A DNA stretch of 64,000 nucleotides, from contig JAEZZA010000017.1 in NCBI GenBank assembly GCA_023442525.1, forward strand, positions 364,243-428,242, read 5' to 3'. The DNA comes from Bacteroidota bacterium. Its GTDB lineage: Bacteria; Bacteroidota; Bacteroidia; Bacteroidales; UBA10428. Below, piece by piece: positions 44,233 through 52,853 of this stretch. Position 1 is the first letter of the stretch. The number at the start of each line of letters is the position of its first letter. The translations under genes were made by a program, and so were the position numbers. Under the pieces are notes generated by a model. That model was not told the DNA's origin and made no database searches. It worked only from the letters and a program-made list of their open reading frames with translations.

Positions 44233-45375
44233 ATGACCTGGTTTGACACTTACCGGCAGCTTAAAAATTGCTTTGAACTGAATTCTGATGAAATTGATAT
44301 TCCCGAAAGTAATCTGGTTATTCGCAATTTCAGTTTTCAGTCGACTCTTTCCGATGAATTAAATTTCAGCACTGAAGACAGGGGTATCAGTGAGAACTTT
44401 CAGTTCCGCTATCCCGTGATAATGAAAAAAAACAGACCCAGGCATGAAAAAGCTATCATTTTACTCCACGGATTGAACGAGAGAACCTGGCTCAAACATC
44501 TTGCAGGTGCAAAAATGCTTGTCGAGCAAACCAACAGACCGGTATTGTTATTTCCACTTTCATTTCACATTAACAGGGGGCTGCCCGACTGGATCGATTT
44601 GAGAAAAATGGCCAGACCTCTTGCCGAAAGGCAAAGCCAATATACAGGTGTGAAAGAATCATCGCTGGTAAACCTGGCCTTAAGCAAAAGGCTGACTGAC
44701 AGTCCCGACCGGTTTCTTTTATCGGGATTACAAAGCATTAACGACCTCACAGCACTTATTAAATCAATAAAATCGGGCAAGCATCCCTTGTTTAAAGAAA
44801 ATGCAACAACTGATATTTTTGCTTATTCAATAAGCTGTATGTTATTGCAGGCATTAATGATCAGCAATCCAAACAGCATTCTTTCGGGTTCAAGGATCGT
44901 TTTGTTTGCCGGAGGATCTGTGTTTGAACAGATAAACGGAGTTTCCAAATATATTATGGACACCGTGGCCTTTGCCACCATGAGAAAGTATTATCTGGAT
45001 TTAATCACTACGTCGAAAAACTTTTATCTGAAAGGACTTCGTCCAATGGTAATGGAAAGTAATCTGGGTCTGGCATTTCGATCGTTGCTAACCTCCGACC
45101 GTATGAAAAACACCAGACTTAAAGGGATATCTGCCTTTTACAAAGATCTGCTTATAATATCTCTACGGAACGACAGAGTAATGCCCGTTAACGGAATTGT
45201 TGAGGCCACGGGAGAAAAATTCTTAAAAACAGGCCGTTTTAAGGTACTTCATTTTCCGTACGAATACTCGCACGAAAATCCATTCCCGGTGCTGAATGAA
45301 AAACTGGAAAAACAGGTAGAAAAAGCGTTCTATTCGGTGTATGATCCGGCTTTACGTTTTTTCAGGCGTGATTAA
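44233..45375 (+). CDS. Alpha/beta-hydrolase-like protein, possible DUF6051 member
   Basis: A 380-residue soluble protein with an alpha/beta-hydrolase layout. The oxyanion strand IILLHG ends at residue 80, S199 lies in an elbow-like AYSIS after a strand, D314 follows a strand (ISLRNDRVMP), and H347 is in EYSHENP. The elbow is not the usual G-x-S-x-G, so activity is not certain. I associate this shape with the Bacteroidota DUF6051 family, with some doubt. It is divergent from the LytTR regulator and may be its target. Its 3' end overlaps the end of the next, convergent gene by 14 bases. Confidence 0.65.
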   Translation: MTWFDTYRQLKNCFELNSDEIDIPESNLVIRNFSFQSTLSDELNFSTEDRGISENFQFRYPVIMKKNRPRHEKAIILLHGLNERTWLKHLAGAKMLVEQTNRPVLLFPLSFHINRGLPDWIDLRKMARPLAERQSQYTGVKESSLVNLALSKRLTDSPDRFLLSGLQSINDLTALIKSIKSGKHPLFKENATTDIFAYSISCMLLQALMISNPNSILSGSRIVLFAGGSVFEQINGVSKYIMDTVAFATMRKYYLDLITTSKNFYLKGLRPMVMESNLGLAFRSLLTSDRMKNTRLKGISAFYKDLLIISLRNDRVMPVNGIVEATGEKFLKTGRFKVLHFPYEYSHENPFPVLNEKLEKQVEKAFYSVYDPALRFFRRD

Positions 45376-46477
45376 CAGGTTCTGATGCCGGAAGATAGAC
45401 ATAAAAGGTAGTTCCTACACCAGTTGTGCTTTCAATGTGCAACGATCCGTTGTTCAGTAAAATGAATTCCTTGCAGAGTTGCAATCCCAGGCCCGATCCC
45501 TTTTCATTATCCGTACCATACGTAGTATAGTGAACATTCTTGTTCATCAGGATATCGATGATTTCAGGCGACATCCCGGTGCCTGTATCGGTCACCTTAA
45601 ACATCAGCGATTTCGTATTCTCTTCTTCGACAATGTGAGAACTTATGGTGACTTCACCGCTATGAGGCGTAAATTTGATTGCATTCGACACCAGGTTTCG
45701 GATTACCACCGATATCAATTCTGAATCAAAATAGCCATTCACTGGCACATCGCAGTGGCATGACAGCTTAATTCCTTTGTTTTCGGCCTGAAGAGCAAAT
45801 AAACTCGTTGCACTGCGGATCAGGGGAACAATATTATCGTTTTGGGGCCGGCAAATCAGCCCGCCCGACTGGCTTTTAGCCCAACTTAACAGATTTTCAA
45901 GAAGGTTAAAGGCATTGTCCGATAAGAGGTAAAGGTCTTTCAGAAGATTTTTTACATTCTCATCCAATTTCGGATTCACGGTAAGAAAGGCATCGATGTA
46001 GGTACGTATATTGCCCATGGGGCTTCTCAGATCGTGACCTATGATTGAAAAAATCTTCTTTTCAAATGAAGTGGTAAGTTCAAGTTGTTTGCGCTGCGAC
46101 TGCATGGTGAGATGAGTCTTCACCCTCACAAGCAATTCCTTTCGGTTATATGGTTTTGTAATATAATCAACCGCACCGGATTCAAATCCCTGAATGATAC
46201 TTTGAAAATCGGCTTTTGCTGTAAGAAAGATAACCGATACTTCCCGGGTTGCAGGATTTTCCTTAATTCTCCTGCATACTTCAAAACCGTCCATTTCAGG
46301 CATCATGATATCCAGCAAAACCAAATCGAACTGTTTCGAATCAAGCCATTCCAAGGCTTCTTTCCCACTGGTAGCAAACTCCAGGTCGTATGACTCTTCT
46401 TTAAGAATACTCCCGAGTAACTGGATGTTTTTGGGAACATCGTCCACTATCAATATACTCTGTTCATTTACTTTCAT
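45362..46477 (-). CDS. Receiver-histidine kinase hybrid, receiver first
   Basis: A 371-residue soluble protein. An N-terminal receiver domain (about 5-123) has D12/D13, the phosphoacceptor D56 and K108. A short helical linker leads to a HisKA domain with H148 (IIGHDLRSP) and a HATPase domain (about 235-365) with NLVSNAIKFTP, DTGTGM and GSGLGL. The receiver-before-kinase order is common in Bacteroidota. It starts inside the 3' end of the PAS kinase gene (14-base overlap), so the two are made together and probably form one phosphorelay. Confidence 0.92.
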   Translation of the reverse strand: MKVNEQSILIVDDVPKNIQLLGSILKEESYDLEFATSGKEALEWLDSKQFDLVLLDIMMPEMDGFEVCRRIKENPATREVSVIFLTAKADFQSIIQGFESGAVDYITKPYNRKELLVRVKTHLTMQSQRKQLELTTSFEKKIFSIIGHDLRSPMGNIRTYIDAFLTVNPKLDENVKNLLKDLYLLSDNAFNLLENLLSWAKSQSGGLICRPQNDNIVPLIRSATSLFALQAENKGIKLSCHCDVPVNGYFDSELISVVIRNLVSNAIKFTPHSGEVTISSHIVEEENTKSLMFKVTDTGTGMSPEIIDILMNKNVHYTTYGTDNEKGSGLGLQLCKEFILLNNGSLHIESTTGVGTTFYVYLPASEPVNHA

Positions 46478-49229
46478 GTCCTACTTTTTTCAATTGCCTG
46501 ACCAGTACAGGAAAGTAATCGAGCTTAAGACGCATTTCCTCAACATCAAAGTTTTCAATCGTCGATAGTATTTGCTCGCCATATTGTGTAATGAAGTTAA
46601 GTTTGAAACTACGACCCAGATTAACTATTTCCTGGGCAAATGATTGTATCTCCCGCAAAGGTTGTTTTTTTTCAAACATTTTCCACCGTGCCGACAGTTC
46701 ATTTTCGAAACGGTTCACAAGCAGATTATAATCAGATCCTTTCACAGTGGTCAGGTCGACCTGACCGTCAAGTATATTCCTGTCTTTTGCCGGATCATCA
46801 TTGGTATTGTTACCGTTCGATTTTCGTGATTCATTAGCTGGTACAAAAATATTGGAAGGGCTCACCGAATATTCAACCATCGGGAAAACCACACTAAACT
46901 CACTCCCCTTGCCTACCTTACTCTTGAGGCTGATTTCACCATTCATTGCCTCTACAAGCCTTTTGGTGATGGCAAGTCCCAAACCGGTACCTTCATATTT
47001 CCTGGAATCGAGCTGTGAATGCTGCCGGAAAGATTCAAAGATCAGCCTGAACGAATCTTCAGGAATACCAATTCCCGTATCAGTAACATAAATTTCAAGT
47101 TTCATGAATTTTCCGAGATAGCTCTTCTTTTGAAGCTTTTTACCTTTTACCTGAATCCGTACGTCGCCGTTATGAGTGAATTTAACGGCATTACCAACAA
47201 GATTGATCAGGATCTGCCTTAATCGTACCTCATCAAATTTAATTTCGGCCGGAAAACCGGGATCAAGTTTTTCGACGTATTCAAGACCTTTAATAGTAAC
47301 CCGTAATGAAAATACATTTCTTATTTCATCAAGCAATCGACGGATATCAAAGAAAGTATAATGAAGTGTCATTTTTCCCGATTCGATCTTCGACAGGTCG
47401 AGAAGGTCGTTAATGAGCATCATCAGATTTTTTCCGCTTGCCCGGATACTATTCAGATATTTCATCTGTACATTGTCGTTTGTGAGTCCCTCAAGCAGTT
47501 CGGTGAATCCCAAAACAGAATTCAGCGGTGTGCGGATCTCGTGACTGATATTCGCCAGGAATTCGCTCTTGGCATTATTCGCTTCTTCTGCCGCTATTTT
47601 TGCATTTTTAAGCTCATCCAGGGCCATTATTCGCTCCGATATGTCGAGCAGAAATCCATCGATCCAATTAATGGTACCGTCGTCGTTGTAAATGGCTCTC
47701 CCGTTATTTGATATCCATTTAACGGCTTTAGAGCGGGTGATAATCCGGTATTCGAGGTTGAATTGCCGTTTCTGTTTCACACTGAAATTCACAAAATCTA
47801 ATACCCTCTCACGATCTTCGGGATGTATAATGCTTACCAGCGATACATTCTGATTATAGTCGAAGTCGGAGCGCTTGAAGCCCGAAAGATTCTCAATGGC
47901 ATCGGTTATGAAAAGCACGCTGTAATGTTCGTCGTATGAGCAACGGTAAACCACACCGGGAATGTTGGAGATCATTGAACGAAATTTCTCTTCGCTTTCC
48001 CGTAGCGATTGTTCGGCTTTTTTACGCAGGGATATATCCTCTTTTATGGCAATAAAACGAATTATCTGACTGTCTTTATTCTTTATGGGTGTTATGGTAC
48101 ATGACTCCCAGTATAATTCTCCATTCTTCTTTTTATTAAGAAACTCACCCTCCCATTTCTGTCCTTTCAATAATGTATTCCATAAATTTTTATAGAATGA
48201 TTTCGGATGAGCACCCGATTTCAGAATTCGCGGATTATGTCCGATTACTTCCGAAGGCAGATATCCTGTTACATTGGTAAACGAACGGTTGACGTATTCT
48301 ATTGCCCCGTTCTTATGTGTAATGATAACTTCGTTCGCGCTCTGATCGAGGGCAACGGAGAGTTTAATTATTTCTTCTTCGATTTTCTTCCGACTTGAAA
48401 TGTCGTATATACCTATAATGTGTACATCCTGGTTATTGTATTTTATGATCTGAACTTCGACCTGTACAATTAATTTTTCACCTGACTTTTTAAAAAAATC
48501 GATTTCCATGGTATCAGGCGGCTCTAGCCATACGCGTGCAAAAAGGATACGTGCATGTTCGTGATCAAAGCACGACGGAAGAACCTTGTTATTAATGATC
48601 TCATCGTGACTATAGCCACTGAGCCTTACCATGGCATTATTGACATCAATTACCTTACCTTCGTGTATTACAGATATGGCCTGAAATGAAAGGTGAGTCA
48701 TTTTCCGAAGGCTCTCTTCGGTCTCTTCATGAGCAATGAATGCTAGTTTTCTCTGTGATATATCACGCTGAACTGCAATTATTCCAATTGTTCGATTCTC
48801 CTCATCTTTTACACATCTGTAGCTTGCTTCAACCCAAAGTGGTGAACCATCACCTCGACCCAAAGAAAATTCAGAAAAAACCTCAGCATGGTTAATCAGT
48901 TTTGTCCATGATTCATTATTATCTCTGAAGTGTTTTCCAAAAAAATGACGGAGCGTAGTTCCTATAATGTCTTTTTTGTTTCTCCCGCATTGCAGGGTAA
49001 GAGCATCATTAACTTCGCGTATGGTGAATTGTTCACTTAATACTTTCACCCTTGATGAAAGTGTTGGGTAATCATTCCAATTTACAGGATTATCAGCAGA
49101 CAGAAAAATGAATGCATCAATAAGCTGGTCGTAGAAGAATGCACTGATTTGCCTAAAATCCACGTCGCGCGAAGAGTCAGGACTGAAAAGTCCCGGTATA
49201 TCCATCATGGTATTTTCCCTGTTTTTCAT
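46464..49229 (-). CDS. Four-PAS histidine kinase with HPt-like tail
   Basis: A 921-residue soluble sensor kinase. Four PAS/PAC domains lie at about 60-160, 175-280, 290-405 and 420-545 (YVNRSFTNVTGY and FIAIKEDISLRKKAEQ mark the third). HisKA carries H563 in ISHEIRTPLN, and the HATPase domain (about 670-800) has NLVGNAVKFT, DTGIGIP and GTGLGL. A linker of about 30 polar residues leads to a C-terminal helical domain (about 835-921) resembling HPt, but the phosphorylatable His is replaced (FAQEIVNLG). No membrane segment, so it senses a cytoplasmic signal. Confidence 0.93.
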   Translation of the reverse strand: MKNRENTMMDIPGLFSPDSSRDVDFRQISAFFYDQLIDAFIFLSADNPVNWNDYPTLSSRVKVLSEQFTIREVNDALTLQCGRNKKDIIGTTLRHFFGKHFRDNNESWTKLINHAEVFSEFSLGRGDGSPLWVEASYRCVKDEENRTIGIIAVQRDISQRKLAFIAHEETEESLRKMTHLSFQAISVIHEGKVIDVNNAMVRLSGYSHDEIINNKVLPSCFDHEHARILFARVWLEPPDTMEIDFFKKSGEKLIVQVEVQIIKYNNQDVHIIGIYDISSRKKIEEEIIKLSVALDQSANEVIITHKNGAIEYVNRSFTNVTGYLPSEVIGHNPRILKSGAHPKSFYKNLWNTLLKGQKWEGEFLNKKKNGELYWESCTITPIKNKDSQIIRFIAIKEDISLRKKAEQSLRESEEKFRSMISNIPGVVYRCSYDEHYSVLFITDAIENLSGFKRSDFDYNQNVSLVSIIHPEDRERVLDFVNFSVKQKRQFNLEYRIITRSKAVKWISNNGRAIYNDDGTINWIDGFLLDISERIMALDELKNAKIAAEEANNAKSEFLANISHEIRTPLNSVLGFTELLEGLTNDNVQMKYLNSIRASGKNLMMLINDLLDLSKIESGKMTLHYTFFDIRRLLDEIRNVFSLRVTIKGLEYVEKLDPGFPAEIKFDEVRLRQILINLVGNAVKFTHNGDVRIQVKGKKLQKKSYLGKFMKLEIYVTDTGIGIPEDSFRLIFESFRQHSQLDSRKYEGTGLGLAITKRLVEAMNGEISLKSKVGKGSEFSVVFPMVEYSVSPSNIFVPANESRKSNGNNTNDDPAKDRNILDGQVDLTTVKGSDYNLLVNRFENELSARWKMFEKKQPLREIQSFAQEIVNLGRSFKLNFITQYGEQILSTIENFDVEEMRLKLDYFPVLVRQLKKVGHESK

Positions 49230-49300
49230 CCGGACAATAATAAATGCAAATCTAAAACAAACCCGATTCTCCGGATATGAAAATTACCAACAACAAAAAA

Positions 49301-49317
49301 CCCGCTGGATAAGCGGG
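49301..49317 (-). terminator. Rho-independent terminator
   Basis: On the minus strand CCCGCT and AGCGGG (49301-49306 with 49312-49317) form a 6-bp GC stem with a 5-base loop, followed by six T (49295-49300). It lies 20 bases beyond the stop of the 49337 gene, whose transcript it ends before the kinase gene. Confidence 0.9.
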
Positions 49318-49336
49318 CATACCATTTAATCAACAA

Positions 49337-49828
49337 TTACTCAATTACGACACTATACCCATCGGTCCGCAGATTTTCTGCAACACTCTGGGCATATTCA
49401 TAATCAAAATAAACTTTTGGTTTATGCTTGGCAAACACCGGGTATCTTCCAACGGCATCTTCAGAATTCAGGTAATTATAACCTACCAGAAATAAATCGC
49501 TGCCTTCAAGTTTAACCTTGAATACTGGCCTGTGCTGACATAATTCCAAAACTTCGAGAAGTTCAAATTTGGTTATCTCGGGTTCCTGTTTGAGTTTAAC
49601 TGTTTTTAAAATTTCATCGCTGAAAGGTTCTTTAGTAAAATGCAGATCGAAATTCTTCACATAACATGATAAAACGATGGCTTCATCTTTTATCACAGCC
49701 GGTTTATTATCATCACCAACCAACCTGACATTAATTCCGAACCTTGAGAAAAGACCTTTTAACCTCTTATTCCGACGGGTTACCATCTCTTCCAACGACT
49801 CATTTTTTCTCATTGAAAATTCCGGCAT
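49337..49828 (-). CDS. Unknown soluble protein, own transcription unit
   Basis: A 163-residue protein, mixed alpha/beta in appearance, with a basic N-terminus (TRRNKRLKGLFSRFG) and a middle that alternates charged and hydrophobic residues. I recognise no family, signal peptide or membrane segment. A -33/-7 promoter pair lies just upstream and a strong terminator just downstream, so it is a real gene. The start may be at Met1 (49828) or Met6 (49813); the promoter position suits the second better. Confidence 0.65.
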   Translation of the reverse strand: MPEFSMRKNESLEEMVTRRNKRLKGLFSRFGINVRLVGDDNKPAVIKDEAIVLSCYVKNFDLHFTKEPFSDEILKTVKLKQEPEITKFELLEVLELCQHRPVFKVKLEGSDLFLVGYNYLNSEDAVGRYPVFAKHKPKVYFDYEYAQSVAENLRTDGYSVVIE

Positions 49829-49845
49829 AGCTTAAATTTGTGTTT

Positions 49846-49875
49846 CAAAAATACATGAATTTTTAATATCAACAA
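49846..49875 (-). promoter_or_regulatory. Promoter of the 49337 gene
   Basis: On the minus strand TTG (49873-49875) is followed after 19 bases by TATTTTTG (49846-49853). This fits the Bacteroidota -33/-7 consensus and spacing better than any other site in the window. Confidence 0.55.
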
Positions 49876-50266
49876 CTTTTGGCCCCAGGTTGAATATTAT
49901 GATTTTGTTAATGTTAGCATATGAGATCTCTGAATCTTTAATAGAGGGTCTGATCGAAAAGATTCACAAACATATAAAAAACATCGAGAAACCATACTGC
50001 AAGAATTTAAAAATATATGTTTCTGAAAATCGATATCGTGATAGATATCAGGTTTTCCGCCGCATCCGGGTTTTTTTGCTTAACAGAGTATTTTTAGTGA
50101 CAAATGAAACAATTTATCACATGATCTGTTTATGGATACACTAAGTTATATCTCCTGCTTTTGAAAAGCAAATTATTCCCCCTTTTTTGCTCGTTCGTCA
50201 CCATTTTTCGCACTGCCATAATAATTATTCAACCAATCTTCTCTAGTTAAGTAGAAAGAACCATAT
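49876..50266. other. AT-rich divergent spacer
   Basis: About 390 bases between the 49337 gene promoter and the sugar transferase. It is strongly AT-rich. A frame of 84 codons (49890-50144) is open but has no recognisable protein features. A GATATC pair near 50033-50048 is the only clear motif. The promoter of the sugar transferase should lie here. Confidence 0.5.
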
Positions 50267-51322
50267 ATGGAAACTAAAGTAATGACGACAATTAAAACTT
50301 TTTCCAGGGCTCTTTCAATTGACCGGATCTATACCAAACCTGTAAAGCTGATGGTCATTATTGATTCCGATCATATACATTTACTGGATGAAATCATACG
50401 CCTGAGAGCCCCGCGTATCCAGGTTGTGTATATCCTAACCGACTCGCCCGAAATAAGAGTTAATTACAAAAACAGGTCGCGTATTTATCCATTAAGGATA
50501 AATATCCGAAGCCTGCTCCGGCATGACATTGTCGATGAAATTTTATGCTGTACCTCTTCAATCCCCGTAAACTTACTTGATAGTTTGAAACAGGTCAGTT
50601 ATCAGTTCGGCGTACCCTTGCTGATCCCTTATTATTCCAGGGTGCCGGGTATGGATGTGTTGAATACGCGCAGAATCGGCAACATGATTTTTTATGTTCT
50701 TGAAAGTACACCCAGAAGACAATTTATTTTTATTTTGAAAAATATCTGGGAGGCTGCGTTTGCTGCGTTTGCCCTGGTAATTCTTTTTCCTTTACTGCTT
50801 TTAGTATCTGTTGCCATTAAGATCGACAGCAGGGGACCGGTTTTGTTCAGACAGCTTCGTGTAGGGCGCAGAGGCAGAAAATTTTATATTTATAAGTTCC
50901 GGACCATGGTAGTGAATGCCGAACGTCTAAGAGACAGTCTGAAAAACCTGAATGAAGCTGACGGGCCTGCCTTCAAAATGAGGAACGATCCGCGAATTAC
51001 CCGGGTTGGAAGGATACTGCGAAAAACCGGATTTGATGAGATACCTCAGTTATATAACGTGATTGCGGGACATATGTCGCTCATAGGGCCAAGACCGCTG
51101 CTGCCGTCAGAAGTATCGGAACAGGAGGAGTGGCAACTGAAACGGTTATGCATAAAGCCGGGCATCACTTGCACATGGCAAATAAAACCCGAGAGAAACA
51201 GTGTTCCTTTCGACGAATGGATGAAACTTGACAGGGAATATGTCGAAAACTGGTCGGTTTTTAAAGATGTCAGAATATTTTTCGGAACCATTAAGGCGTT
51301 TTTTGCCGCACGAGGGGCCTAA
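50267..51322 (+). CDS. Polyprenyl-phosphate sugar-1-phosphate transferase (WcaJ/PglC-like)
   Basis: A 351-residue bacterial sugar transferase. The catalytic domain (about 160-345) begins with a membrane re-entrant helix (AAFALVILFPLLLLVSVAIK) and has SRGPVLFRQLRVGR, YKFRTM, DEIPQLYNVIAGHMSLIGP and RPLLPSE. It should move a sugar-1-phosphate from a nucleotide sugar onto a polyprenyl phosphate, the first step of a surface polysaccharide or glycan. It has a soluble N-terminal domain (about 1-150) in place of the four membrane helices of WcaJ-type enzymes. It stands alone, not in a polysaccharide cluster. Confidence 0.9.
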   Translation: METKVMTTIKTFSRALSIDRIYTKPVKLMVIIDSDHIHLLDEIIRLRAPRIQVVYILTDSPEIRVNYKNRSRIYPLRINIRSLLRHDIVDEILCCTSSIPVNLLDSLKQVSYQFGVPLLIPYYSRVPGMDVLNTRRIGNMIFYVLESTPRRQFIFILKNIWEAAFAAFALVILFPLLLLVSVAIKIDSRGPVLFRQLRVGRRGRKFYIYKFRTMVVNAERLRDSLKNLNEADGPAFKMRNDPRITRVGRILRKTGFDEIPQLYNVIAGHMSLIGPRPLLPSEVSEQEEWQLKRLCIKPGITCTWQIKPERNSVPFDEWMKLDREYVENWSVFKDVRIFFGTIKAFFAARGA

Positions 51323-51349
51323 GGCAGTCAGGCAGTCGTGCAGGCAGTC
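51322..51349. repeat. 8-bp repeat AGGCAGTC, three copies
   Basis: AGGCAGTC occurs at 51322-51329, 51330-51337 and 51342-51349. The first copy begins on the last base of the sugar transferase stop codon. Confidence 0.75.
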
Positions 51350-51430
51350 GTGAGACTGTGAGAAGTGACGACTTGAAAAATTGTTAATAAAACCGGTATT
51401 CAAATACCGCTCTTTATTTTTCCGATCCCC

Positions 51431-51438
51431 TAAATTTG
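51431..51438 (+). promoter_or_regulatory. TAnnTTTG match just before the DnaQ-UvrC fusion gene
   Basis: TAAATTTG ends 8 bases before the chosen ATG (51447), so transcription would begin almost at the start codon. No clear -33 element is seen at the usual distance. Confidence 0.4.
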
Positions 51439-51446
51439 TTTCCTGC

Positions 51447-52817
51447 ATGTACGCAATTGTAGATATAGAAACAACAGGGGGAAATCCGCGAAGGGATAAA
51501 ATTACAGACATCGCGGTACTGATCCACGACGGGAAAAAAGTTGTCAGAGAATTCTCCTCCCTGGTAAACCCTGAATGTAACATTCCTTATCATATAACTG
51601 CTCTTACCGGTATTACCAACGAGATGGTTGCCGACGCGCCCAGATTTTATGAAATCGCCCGCGATCTGGTTGAACTGACACAGGATACCGTTTTTGTAGC
51701 TCACAATGTTACTTTTGATTACGGATTTATTCGCAGTGAATTCGAACGTCTGGGTTATGATTTCAAGCGTGAGAAACTTTGCACAGTAAGACTGAGTCGT
51801 AAGATTATCCCGGGCCATCAGTCGTACAGCCTGGGGCGATTATGTGACGATCTTAATATCATAATTGAAGGACGGCACAGGGCTCTCGGCGATGCCCTGG
51901 CAACAGCAAAGTTATTTGAAATGCTCGTGGAAAAGGAAGATGCAAATCACACAAGCTACATTTCAACCTTCGATTTATACGGTTACCAGCATCATCCCCT
52001 GCTCAATACCGAAAGTGTTAAAAACCTGCCCGAAGAACCCGGTGTTTATTACATGTACAATAAGGAAGGCGACCTGGTATACATCGGCAAAAGCCGGAAT
52101 ATAAGGAGCCGTGTCATTTCGCATTTTTCAAATAAAAGTACTTCCAAGGCAATTACCATGCAATCGGTAGTGGCCAACGTAGATTGCGAAAGAACCGGCA
52201 GTGAACTGATTGCCCTGCTTAAGGAATCTTATGAAATAAAAAAACACAAACCCCTGTTTAACAGGAAACAAAGACGATCGTTATTCCGGTACGAGTTGAA
52301 ATATTTTACCGACGAGCAGGGTTACCTTCGTTTCTCCATCGAAAAAACAACAGACTGCGACAGCACTCCACTGGCTTGTTTTTCAACTAAAGCAGAAGCC
52401 CGGACCTTTATGGAGAACATTATTGAAAAACATCAGCTTTGCCAAAAACTTTGCGGAATATATCCTTCGGAAGGAAATTGTTTTCACTACGAAATAGGCG
52501 CCTGCCGGGGTGCCTGCATTGGCCGTGAACCTTCTGAACTTTATAACATCCGGGCAAACGAGGTAATAAAGGAATATAATTTTGGAATTCGTAATATGCT
52601 GATCATCGACGAAGGAAGAAGCTCGCATGAAAGATCAGTTATTAAAATCGAAAATGGAAGATATATCGGCTATGGCTATTTTTCACCTTCCTTTGTTGAA
52701 GAAAACCCCATGATATTCCACGAATGTATTAAACAGTATCCCGATAACAGGGAGGTTCAGCAAATAATAAAACATTATCTCCGAAACAAGCGTGTTGAAA
52801 AGATAATGGTGTACTGA
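51447..52817 (+). CDS. DEDDh exonuclease fused to a UvrC-like GIY-YIG nuclease
   Basis: A 456-residue fusion. The exonuclease part (about 1-165) has the DEDDh set D6/E8 (DIETTG), D91, H144 and D149. The GIY-YIG part (about 197-275) has GVYYMY, VYIGKS, R221, E260 and N272, matching UvrC/Cho spacing. A Cys-rich block, C332, C336, C345, C353 and C357, matches the UvrC iron-sulfur region (CFHYEIGACRGAC). The UVR and C-terminal RNase-H-like domains of UvrC are absent, so it is closer to Cho. I chose the ATG at 51447; a 22-residue longer frame lacks support. It likely acts in DNA repair. Confidence 0.93.
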   Translation: MYAIVDIETTGGNPRRDKITDIAVLIHDGKKVVREFSSLVNPECNIPYHITALTGITNEMVADAPRFYEIARDLVELTQDTVFVAHNVTFDYGFIRSEFERLGYDFKREKLCTVRLSRKIIPGHQSYSLGRLCDDLNIIIEGRHRALGDALATAKLFEMLVEKEDANHTSYISTFDLYGYQHHPLLNTESVKNLPEEPGVYYMYNKEGDLVYIGKSRNIRSRVISHFSNKSTSKAITMQSVVANVDCERTGSELIALLKESYEIKKHKPLFNRKQRRSLFRYELKYFTDEQGYLRFSIEKTTDCDSTPLACFSTKAEARTFMENIIEKHQLCQKLCGIYPSEGNCFHYEIGACRGACIGREPSELYNIRANEVIKEYNFGIRNMLIIDEGRSSHERSVIKIENGRYIGYGYFSPSFVEENPMIFHECIKQYPDNREVQQIIKHYLRNKRVEKIMVY

Positions 52818-52827
52818 CCGCTTTTAC

Positions 52828-52835
52828 TAACTTTG
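52828..52835 (+). promoter_or_regulatory. TAnnTTTG match upstream of purL
   Basis: TAACTTTG ends 18 bases before the chosen purL ATG (52854) and follows the DnaQ-UvrC stop closely. The -33 element is not clear. Confidence 0.4.
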
Positions 52836-52853
52836 CACTTCAATTCTTTGCCA

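Noticed and set aside
49890..50144. 84-codon open frame
   Set aside because: It lies in very AT-rich spacer DNA, has no recognisable domain or start signal, and overlaps the likely promoter zone of the sugar transferase.
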